Source: Pisolithus tinctorius (taxonomy: Eukaryota > Basidiomycota > Agaricomycetes > Boletales > Pisolithaceae). Taken from it: a stretch of 64,000 nucleotides of DNA. Each line of letters starts with the position of its first letter. The stretch's first letter is position 1. Below the pieces are notes generated by a model. It worked only from the letters and a program-made list of their open reading frames with translations. It did no database searches and was not told the origin of the DNA. The stretch spans positions 124,001-188,000 of the forward strand of contig JANFAH010000047.1 of NCBI GenBank assembly GCA_024663395.1, read 5' to 3'. The position numbers and the translations under genes are program-made. Of this stretch, positions 48,041 to 57,527 are shown in pieces.

Positions 48041-49100
48041 TGTGGGACACTACCTCTGGGTAGCATGTGGATAGGGGAAAGCTGTAGGGGAAATCCCTAG
48101 GCTTGACCCAAGGGGTGCTGAGTAGGAAGGAGACGTAGAGTATGATGATAGAGTTGGTCAAAGAGTCAAATGTAGGGCATGGAATTTAATTCTGCAGAGT
48201 TGTAGGTAGGAATAGACTTTGCTTTTGAAATTCCGAGAGACGATCTTGACCCAATGAAGTAACTCTGAGATGAATTAGGCACATGGGAGGGAAAACAAGG
48301 AACTAGAAGATCAAAGACACAAAGACACAGAAGACACAGTAGACGCAAGTGATGCAAAGACACAGATACACAACAGACACAGAGGATGCAAGGGCACTTA
48401 GAACACTTTAGACTTGCATATGACATGGATGGTGAGTCCCAAAAGATGATGATTCTTTTTCATCACTGGGGTGGAATTATATAGTACATGGATAGTAAGG
48501 TACTGATCAGATAAATGTGGGGTGGGTAAAGCAAAATTCTGAAAAAAAAACAAACAAAGGGGGCAACATGTCAGATGTCAAAGCCATACAGCAACGTGTG
48601 AAAGCAAACTGTACAGTAGTAACTGAGAAAGACAGACAGGAAAGACAGGTATCTTCTGACAGGACAAGTGTACACTGTACCATGGAATGGAATGCGAAGG
48701 ATAGAGGCCATAGACGCAAAGGGGTTCTCACATTGCAGAGAAAGGTTTGCAGGAACAGAATGAGAGGGGTAACCGGAGTTTTTACTGATGATCTGTGTGA
48801 TTTCCCAGCTTTGTGGTGAGGCAATGGTTGAGGTGACATGACTGCAGAATTTCTGGATAGACATATGTCAGGTTGATATTGACACAGAATTCCAGGATGA
48901 TGACTGGAGTGTGTTATTGATGGACAGGGGAGCTCTGAAGGTTTGACAGGCGAGGCAGCACATGAGGCAGATGCACGAGGCAGATGCAATAACTCTGAAG
49001 ATGACAGACGTGGAACTCTGGTAGGGGTTGACTTTGGTAGCAGCAGAATTTTGGTGCTGGTGTCCCTATTTTGGCCCCAGGGGGTACACCACCCCCCACA
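48041..49100 (-). repeat. 5' LTR of Gypsy-1
   Basis: 1060 bp, plus-strand ends TGTGGGACAC and CCCCCCACA. Partner of 37781-38835. Confidence 0.95.
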
Positions 49101-49754
49101 ATGCATGTAAATTAGTGCAAGCAGTACTTGAACATTTGATGTGTCCTATGAGATAACCATTAACACTATGGGGTGGGGAAACACTTAGCTTTATATCAGA
49201 TAACTGTGCAACAACAATGCCATTGTATCAGTACATCATAAAGTATGTGTTTACATGCAGTAAAGGCTCAGAGCAAATAGGAAGCAGAATTGAGTCTGTA
49301 ATATCCTCGCGTTCAGCAACTATTTTCAAGATTTCATGTGAAGAAACATATCTCCATTAATATGATCAACAACAAAAAACTCGCTGGGGCATGAAGGGTC
49401 AGGAGCTACCACTGCACCACAAAGAATGGATTGAATGGGAATGAATATGGGGTTGTTGTGAGGAGCAGCCTTGACATGGATAAGCTGGAGATCGATGTCA
49501 ATTCGATGGGTGCCACCAACTTTTGCCGTCAGTGGCTGTACGAATGTGAGACTAATAGAGCCAACACCTGGGACATTGCAGGTGAAGATAGAAATGAGGC
49601 AGACAAATGCAGTTTCTGTCTCTGTGAGTTGAATGAGAGCACAATCATACCAAGGCTGCCCATAGAATGACGGATTGCATCACAGATGGTCAGTAACAAC
49701 TTTCCAATCAACAGATGACTCATAGTTCACTTTGAGGTATCTGTATTCTGTTAT
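49101..49754. other. Flank of Gypsy-1, possibly 3' part of a Plavaka element
   Basis: CpG-poor. No clear coding motif; a plus-strand 79-codon frame at 49431 lies opposite the transposase strand and is probably fortuitous. Confidence 0.35.
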
Positions 49755-51640
49755 CTACAAGCTGGGCATTAGTTTAAAGAAGTTCATAAGAAGGTCACTT
49801 GCCTCAAAGTGAGCAGGGATAGCAATCCACTTATCAACTTGATAGCCATATTGAGGGAGACACTGGTTACAAAAGCCTGACAGTTTCTTGTGAAAACCAA
49901 CAAAGGCAGTGTTGGAGACACTGTGACTGGCCTCGATGTCCTGTATGGTAGACAGTTTGGAAGAGGAACCGAGATAGACATGATCAAACACCGTGAATGA
50001 TCCAGATTGATCGTCGTTCCATTCACCCTTGGTGCCTGCAGGTTCACCTTGCATTTGGGTCCAGATTTTGTAGTTATCAACATGCATTCTGAGCAGCTTG
50101 GCAGCAAGCTTATGTTTGTCCACACATAGGATCTGCAGAATATAAAACAGAGTTGCAACATCGAACAAACAAGTGAAATGAATAATGATACCTGATCAGT
50201 GAAGTCCCTGCCATTTGATTGACACTTGTATGCCTCCTTGATAGGGCCATGCATACTCTCATTCGGGCATGTGCTGTAGTTCCTGGCAGCACCCTTTGTC
50301 CAGATATCATGCGCTACATGTTTCCAAAGGTGCACCTTTGGAAAGTCCCAGTCCACCTGCAGCCCTTCTAACCCAGATTCATTTACACATTCAACATATG
50401 CCTAGGAATGAAGTTAGTGTAGGCCAATGTGCGATCCGGAGCCAATGGAAAAAAGTCAGCATACCTTCAATTCATTGTCGAATTTCAGCAACTCTGCATC
50501 TATCATTTCCATTGTTCATTCAGTATGCATGTCCAAACCTATCAAACTATCCAGCTGGAGGTAACTTGCGAGGATGTGGAGAAGACAATAGCCTTCAGGT
50601 GTGGCTGTCCTGGTAAAAACATTCAGCAATGCATAGAACATCGCCTGTAGCATAGAATAGTAAGCACATGGAATGCAAACAAAACCAGACTTACTTTTGC
50701 CAGATCATGCATCTTGTTTCCATCTGAAAATGTTACATTGATGACATTCTTGAAGTGAAAGAGGAGCCACCATCAGGGGAAGTTGGAAACACTATGGAAA
50801 GCCCAGGAAGTGATGGCACAAAGTATCAGATGGAAGACTCACTAGTTCTCAACATTGGTTTCAGCATTGTGCCCAAGGACATTCAGAATTCTCAAGATGT
50901 CCCATAGTATGTGCTTTCCCCATAGACCTCCATGTAGAAAATGTAGGCAGTCAAAGCTGAGTGCACCATAAAGGTCAGAATTGCAGATGAGCCAGAAAAC
51001 ATTCTGTCATTTAAATTAATGTAGGTACAATGCTGGAATAAGGACAAGAATCACAAACTTACATTGACAGGCTGCAACCTGAGTGCCTTAAGCACCTTTT
51101 CGCCCTCAGTGTGGCTGTGTCTGTAAATGCACATGGCACACTGTGCCTCATCCATGGAATGAAGCAGATATGTTTTGGAAATATTGTGAAGCTCCTCTAA
51201 TGGAACAAGACACACTGGGCATGGGCATTTGCCAGTGTGGCCATGGATAAGCAACATCATACACCTGCATTGTGTTTGAGTCTTGAGCAAGGGCTGGGAT
51301 AAATGAAAGCTTACTGTTCCTCACAATCCACAGACAATATCAATATGACAGGAAACAACCAATGGGTTACTTGGTCATGGCACGACATATGGATATACCC
51401 AGTTTTCAAGTGCTGCATAATGTCACTGAGAAGTCTAGAAAATGACTTGTGCCAAACAATGTGCTTGAGAGTTGTGTATCCTAATTTGCCCTCTTCTTCA
51501 GTGTCCTTGGGGACCTGCATGCAAAGGAAATATCTGTTTATAAAAGGTGTGAACTTCAGGGCACTGGGATGACATATGACTGGTAACCATCCAACGATGC
51601 AGCCTCCCCCAATTGTGTGGCTATTCCATATCTCTACCGG
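49755..51640 (-). pseudogene. Plavaka-like transposase remnant
   Basis: The minus strand reads, in order, IGGGCIVGWLPVI, LKHIVWHKSF, LKTGYIHMSC, HWLFPVILILSVDCEEQ, a short intron (GTAAGC to TCAAG, about 51272-51312), CPCPVCLVPLEEL, then after a degenerate centre WDFPKVHLWKHVAHDIWTKG, RNYSTCPNESMHGPIKEAYK and a C-terminal part to 49755. This order matches my memory of Plavaka transposases, a CACTA-related cut-and-paste family of basidiomycetes (described with the KDZ elements). The N-terminus is cut off by LTR E at 51641. The centre (50360-51040) is broken. No terminal inverted repeats were found. Confidence 0.75.
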
Positions 51641-53485
51641 TGTCACACACCAAAGGTGTTGTGGACATGGTTACAGCTGACTCTGCCTAACTCGTTGACG
51701 AGTTGCGCACCCATGCCATGCAGATGAAGACTAAAGGCCTCATGCATAGAAAGACTGTTGGACGTTAACAGTCATCCTTCGCACAAGAATGAGTCATCAG
51801 TGCTAAAGAGAAAAGAGGAAGTGAGTTAAGCACGTGTTAAAGGTTTTTAGTGCCCGTGTACAGCATTCCGGTTTTCGTCGTATCTCCACCATTTCCAAAG
51901 ATATTGACTCCATTCCCACACTCGCTTAAAGTGCTCAGCCCCACGATTCTTCCTTCCAAATTTGGAGAGGATCCTCACACCCTGCATGTTTCTACAGCAC
52001 TCCATCCATCAGACGCTCATTTTGCTAAGTCCATCAATCATGGCCGCCTCTTCATTGATCGTCTCACTTGTCTCATTTTCCAGAGACAATGGCTACGTAT
52101 ATCTGCCAGGTGTTCCCACCAGCTTCCGTCCTGAAGCCCCCTGGTTCATCCCATCATTGTCAGCCCCATCTCATCCCATGCAGCTTGGTCAGCATGTTCT
52201 CCTTGTCAGTATGACTTCCAGAAGGACGTTCTTTGGTTGCCTCAGGTCTGTCACTCGGTTAGAAAGGTCTTATGTGGTCGTTTCAGTCTCCCCGGTTGAT
52301 GAAGCATATGGATCATTCCTCCCTGCTCCCTGCACCATCTTTGTTCCAGTCTTGTCCATCATTCTTCCCGCATTGTGACAGCTGCAGTATAATCTACTGT
52401 CCTCCAGCCTCCCTGATCGCATTCATGACAAGTATGACATGCATCTTGCCTTCTTACTGCAAGATCCAGCAGAAGACATCCCTCCTTCTCCTCCTCCTCC
52501 ATCAGAGCCCCGTCCATGAAGTTTTTGTTAACTTTGCTGAGAGGATGAAAGGGTGGGAGACGCAATCGCATATGCTCTCATTCCCCCACAGACCCCCAAT
52601 GCCCTAGCCCCCTTTGACACCTGACTCATGCCCTTCAATTCTGGAATTAATACTTCCCTATCTGGAAACACCATCCATCTGTCATGCCATCTTTGGGTCT
52701 AGAGATGTCTCCGCCGAGATCTGACTTGCATCGCCACCCCCTAATGTGATATCAGTGCACTTACTCAGTTTCTGACTCTGTTTGACTCATTCTGTGATAT
52801 TTTTGACTATCCTTGACTTGTTCATTGCCAATACTTACCAATCCTCCTTGCTTGCTTACTTTTCATTTCTCGCTTACTCATCATGATTACTCAGTCCTTA
52901 CTCATTACTTACCAAGTGTTTGTGCCTCGTTTGTCACAAGCTGTGCTCCCCCCATAGTATATAAACCCCCATGTACTTAGCTACCAAAGAAGCAATTCAG
53001 AAGCAGTCCAGCAGTCAGTTCAGTGCCTATCTCATCATTGACAGTTGAGGCTCATTCAGGAGAGTCTATCTGTCTTCATTCGTATCATTGGTAGTTGAGG
53101 CTCCATCAAGGGTCTATCTACCTTCATTCATTCATCTGAAGTATCATCTGTGCTCTGTCAGCACACCTGCTTAGTCATCCATCCACTCCTGCGTAACTCG
53201 TCATTGACTTGCACCAGGAGCACATCCAAAGGATCATCATGCCAGAGTACTTTCGGCCGAATACCTTCACTCTATTCAGCATCCCCCATCCAATCATCAC
53301 TTGCTTGTCTTCTCCTGTGTAACTCGTCGTCGACTTGCGCTAGGAGCACCTGCCATCAAAGTTTCCCCCACACATCAGGTTTCTCTGCCCTCCAGGTTCC
53401 GCAGAGGCAAACCACCACTCGCTCTTATTTGTCTTTGGTGTTGGATTTGTTTGGTTTACACCAGCTTTCCACACTTTGACTCACA
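51641..53485 (+). mobile_element. LTR E: 5' LTR of the gag-pro element
   Basis: TGTCACACACCAAAGG to TTTGACTCACA, preceded by CCGG. TATA box at about 52958. Unlike A-D it is followed by internal sequence. Carries the 159-codon frame. Confidence 0.93.
52040..52519 (+). pseudogene. LTR-encoded 159-residue frame, copy E, one TGA
   Basis: Same 480-nt frame as A and B. One TGA at 52376-52378 where A, B and D have CGA; C has the same TGA. Everything else is open (LPGVPTSFRPEAPWF; SLPDRIHDKYDMHLAFLLQD). Confidence 0.6.
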
Positions 53486-53487
53486 TC

Positions 53488-53506
53488 TGGAGCCCACTGT
53501 GAGGGG
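53488..53506 (+). other. Candidate primer-binding site after LTR E
   Basis: TGGAGCCCACTGTGAGGGG starts two bases after the LTR end. It matches the site of Gypsy-1 except for TG versus CA at one dinucleotide, as expected if both descend from CG. Confidence 0.5.
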
Positions 53507-53585
53507 TGGTTATTCCTGGATCAAGAACCCTGCTCACTCAGCCTATTGAAACTTGCTTCTAAAAACCACTTGATATCTTGCTCCT

Positions 53586-56345
53586 ATGTCATCCACCATC
53601 CCCACTATCTATCCTCCTACATCATCAGCAGTTCCAGTAGCTATGGCTGCTCCCCCTGCTCGCTCTGTCCTCACTATGCCCTTGCTTGGCATGAAGTCTG
53701 CCCCTGAATTATTCCAAGGAGACCATACCCATGTTCGCTCCTTCTTGGACCACTATGAATGACTCTGTGCCTACCACAATGTCACTTCTGACCAGGAAAT
53801 GGTCAAATCAATCCTTCAGTACTGCAATGCTCATGTTAGGGAGATTATTGAAGGAATGGCTCACTACTACACTCCTGATTGGGCTAACTTGAAGGCTGAT
53901 CTCCTCAAGTACTTTGATGCTGATCTATCAGATGAAAGGTTCTTTGAAAGGCATCTCAAGAGCTTTGCTTTGGAGTCTAGGATGCAGCCCATCATGACAC
54001 TTCAAGACTTTAGGGCTTACAACCATGGCTTCATTCACATTGGAGGTTGGTTGAAGAACAAAGGAAGGATATCGGTTGATGAATATAATCACTACTTCTG
54101 GGCTGGTTTGTCCCCAGTCTTTCGTGGCTTGGTTGAAACTCGTCTCAGGACAAGGGATCCCAACCTTGACATTAGCAGGCCATTCCCCTATGATGATGTA
54201 TGCCAGTCAGCTGAAGAGGTCCTTCGCCGTGATCGCTTTGATGCAGATGACCTTGATTTCCTTGGCCCTTGTGCTGCCCCTGCTCCTCAGGCCCAGCCTA
54301 ATGCTACTCATCGCTCAGATGGAAGAGATGACAGTGTTTGCCCTCTGCTCCCTTCCCATGAAGCCAGAAGAAACCTTGAAAATTTGGAGAAAGAAGGTCC
54401 TACTGCTCGCAAGCAAGATGAGGTTGAGACCCTAATCAAGTCCCTCTCTTGCATGTCACTCAATGACCCAGACTACTCCCTCCTCTACTATCATGCTATC
54501 AAGATGGATCCTGATGCTGCAAAGGTGCTTCGTGCTCCTTCCCTTCGTCCTGCTCCTGCATCTACTCCTGCATCCACTGCCCCTGCCACTACTTCCTCAT
54601 CCCAGACCCATCCTGCTAGAAGGACCATCACTTGTTATGGCTGTGGTGTTGAAGGCCATGGTGTTGAGAGTTGCCAGGCCATTAATGATCTCATCCAGAA
54701 GGGTTCTTTGGCACATGATGAAAACCATCAGGTCATCTACCCCAATGGACAGCGCATCTATCAGAATGGAGAAGAGACTATCCTTCAAGCCTATGAGCAC
54801 ACTAAAGCTGCTGCTCAACCTGCCAATGCAGTTTGCTTTGTTATCCATGAAGAGGCCAAAGAAGAGTCTAGTGCCAAAATCTATGAGTTGGAAGAAGAAC
54901 CCCTTGTTGCTGCTGTGGATCGCTCTAACAAGGTTACTAAAGAGAAGAGAAAGGCTGTCTTTGACAGTGTCCTTGTCCCACCTCGTTCGCATGGCAAGGA
55001 GAAAGAGAGTCAGGATCCAAAGCCTTCATCCTCTGCATCCATCCCTGCTCCACAGAAAGCACCACTTGCCCCTGCCTTTGTACCAGTTGACATCCATCCC
55101 ACTGTCTTTGATGGTACTAGAGATGACGCTATCATGGAAGATGCCTCTGTCCCAAAGCCATCTGGTCAAGCCACTGATTCTGCAGACAGATCTAAGAAGT
55201 CCAAGCCCCCTCCTACCACTTCCCTGTCTTCATCGCTTTCACAGTCTGCCAACTCTAAAGCCATTGTAGAGCGCATTCTTTCTACTCCCTTGACTGTATC
55301 TGTTGGGGAGGTCATTGGATCATCTAGGGATGTTTCTCAGCACCTTCAGGAGCTTATGCGATTCAAGAGACAGCCCCTGGCTCAGCCTGTCAAGTCTGTT
55401 ACTGCCATTGAAGGAACTCCTCCTGCATCCTCCTACTTGGCCTTGACTTCTAGCCCTCTCATCACTATCAATCTGACTTGCAATGGTCGTTGTGTAACAG
55501 GTGTCATTGACTCTGGATCTACCCTCAATGTTGTTCGTGCTGGTATAGCCCAGTCAGTCATTCGCATGCCCATCGATATGTCACAGACCATCAATATGTG
55601 AGATGCAAAAGGAGGTATCTCTACTCTGAAAGGTCTGGTACAAGATGTCCCTCTCTTCTGTGGTGCTGCCAGGACTTGGACCAATCTATTTGTTGCCCCA
55701 GACACTAATGCAGGCATTGATCTCCTCCTTGGTTGTCCTTGGGCTCTTGGGAACTCAGTTAGCATTGTTGAAAGAGAGTCTGGAACTTATGTTGTCTTTG
55801 GAGCTGATTCAGATCACCCCCTGGAGATGTGTGTTACTGAAGGCCAGCTTGGGTCTGTTGCAGATACCCTTATGGTGACTCTAGAGCCTGTCCATTCTCA
55901 GCAAGAAGCCGATGAACCTATGAGAGATGTAGCGGTTGGTACCCCTCATCATGTCTCACCTATAGTCTTCGCTCCACCCCCATCAACTTTGCAGTCACCC
56001 CCTCAGTCACTTGATTCTACTCTGCTGTATCCTGAATCACCCCCAGATGGGTTTGATGTTGCCTCAGCCTTTCCTGTGTTCCATCCCATTCCCATCCAAG
56101 CGTTCCCACCTCCTACCAGTCCCTTTCCTTTGGAGTTTATTGGTCAGCTTACCCAGGAGTTACAGTCCACTGATGTGAGTGGATTGGAGGATGATCCTAC
56201 CCTTGCCCAGATTCGTCGCCAGATCAGAAGAGAAGAGCGCCAGTCACTTGTCTCACTTCTTACTAGCCTTGCTCATCGCACTCCCCATCTATCCTCCCTT
56301 TATCTCGACTCAAACCATGCACTTGCTGGAGAAAGATCATACTGA
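53586..56345 (+). pseudogene. Gag-protease frame of the long-LTR element, two TGA stops, pol missing
   Basis: From ATG 53586 one frame runs to 56345. Capsid: FQGDHTHVRSFLDHYE, LQYCNAHVREIIEGM, WANLKADLLKYFDAD, LSPVFRGLVETRLR. CCHC knuckle CYGCGVEGHGVESC at about 54632-54673. Protease with VIDSGSTLNVV at about 55507-55540 and GIDLLLGCPWALG at about 55717. TGA at 53760 (before LCAYHNV) and at 55599 (before DAKGG) each replace a likely Arg CGA. A 600-codon open stretch remains between them. Reverse transcriptase, integrase and the 3' LTR are absent: sequence after 56345 is unrelated. Together with LTR E this is the only copy here with internal sequence. Confidence 0.88.
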
Positions 56346-57391
56346 TTACATCAGAGTACTACGTGGCCTTATATACGATGTAGGTCAAGGGCAGTGCAGT
56401 ATGGAATGTAAACCAATAAGTGTATAGTGGGTTAGAGTCCTTCCAACACAAGGGATAGAGGGTAGGGACGATGGGGACCTTAACTGAGACAAGGAAACTA
56501 CTACAACAAGGAAGAGAGGGTAAATACCGAAGGAGTGGAAGAATGGAGAAAACCAACATGAGGGCAGAACCCTATCTAGAATGCAGGGCTGCAAGTCTGA
56601 CAGCCCACATGACCAACCTTAGGGCAGAGTTGAGCAGAGTTGGTCAGAACATGGACAGGGGACCTCAGAGAGGTGTGGAGATGTGTCGGGAGGGTAGGAG
56701 GAGCGCAGGAACACATCAGAGGAGGGCGGAGAAGCATGGGAACATGTCAGAAGAGGGTGGAGAAGGTGTTAGGGGCTTACGCTGGTGTCATGGTCATGAC
56801 AATCACAGAGACTGAGAAGGAACAAGGACAAAAGCAAGAAAATAGCTGAGTTGCAAGCTATCCAAAAACTGAGGATACATGGTATGGTACGGCTGTATAA
56901 ATACCTCAGGACAAGAGTACCATACCAATCATGCCATCTAGGCAGTACATATCCACAGCAGTAAATGATGAAATAAACAGGAGTCATACAGAGTCAAAGA
57001 TGGGGGTAGACAGGGGAATGAAGGCTATACTGGCTGTGCAATCAATGCACAGTGAGGAGCCTGACTCTGGGGCAAGAAGTAAACAATCAAAGCAACAAGT
57101 GTGAGTCAGAGACAAAACATGAAATTGACCATTCATCAGAGATGGGGGTGGAACACTGGATCACCTACAGGTACATAGCATCAGTGGGTATTGGAAATAC
57201 CATGACTGCCAGAGATCCAAGGGTTCCTTCGAGCATGGACATGCCCATTACTATAACAGCAATGAGAGATGCAATGAGGCACATGATGCACATGATTGTG
57301 AGAAGTCAAAAAAGGAAAGACCCCTGACACAGGTGTAACAGAGTCCATAAGTGCTCATATACAATGTTCTGTGGAATCTCAGTTTGCCAAT
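56346..57391. other. Spacer between gag-pro element and duplicated kinesin
   Basis: CpG-poor, with purine-rich GGAGGGCGGAGAAG-type stretches (56640-56780) and a TATAAATA at about 56894. It could be part of another LTR, but I could not find matching ends or a target duplication. Confidence 0.4.
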
Positions 57392-57527
57392 TAGTACTAC
57401 TTGCTGCTCATGTGAGACCATCAGCCAACAAAAACATTTAACAATTCTTGGATATCATAGGTAACACAAAGCAAAGCAGTAGACAAACATGCGTACAGAC
57501 ACACAATATTAATCTCATAACTATGCC

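Larger units (their letters stand above)
37781..49100 (-). mobile_element. Gypsy-1: 11.3-kb LTR retrotransposon with both LTRs
   Basis: Minus-strand element: 5' LTR 48041-49100, gag, protease, reverse transcriptase, RNase H, integrase, then an antisense accessory gene, then 3' LTR 37781-38835. The LTRs share TGTGGG...CCCACA-type ends. Gag is split by a later solo LTR (46020-46733). The pol frame carries nine stops, eight of them TGA. No 5-bp target duplication: TACAC on the left, ATGCA on the right. Dead as it stands. Confidence 0.95.

Noticed and set aside
54463..55269. 268-codon Leu/Pro-rich plus-strand frame
   Set aside because: It overlaps the gag frame in another phase. Gag has the CCHC knuckle and protease motif; this one is a shadow.
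56346..57391. Another solo LTR with TATAAATA near 56894
   Set aside because: No matching TG...CA ends with equal flanking bases could be found, so it is left as unassigned spacer.
11870..57480. Ascomycete-type RIP as the cause of decay
   Set aside because: The changes seen are concentrated at CG dinucleotides (CG to TG or CA), not at CA to TA as in classic RIP, and the lineage looks basidiomycete. CpG methylation decay fits better.
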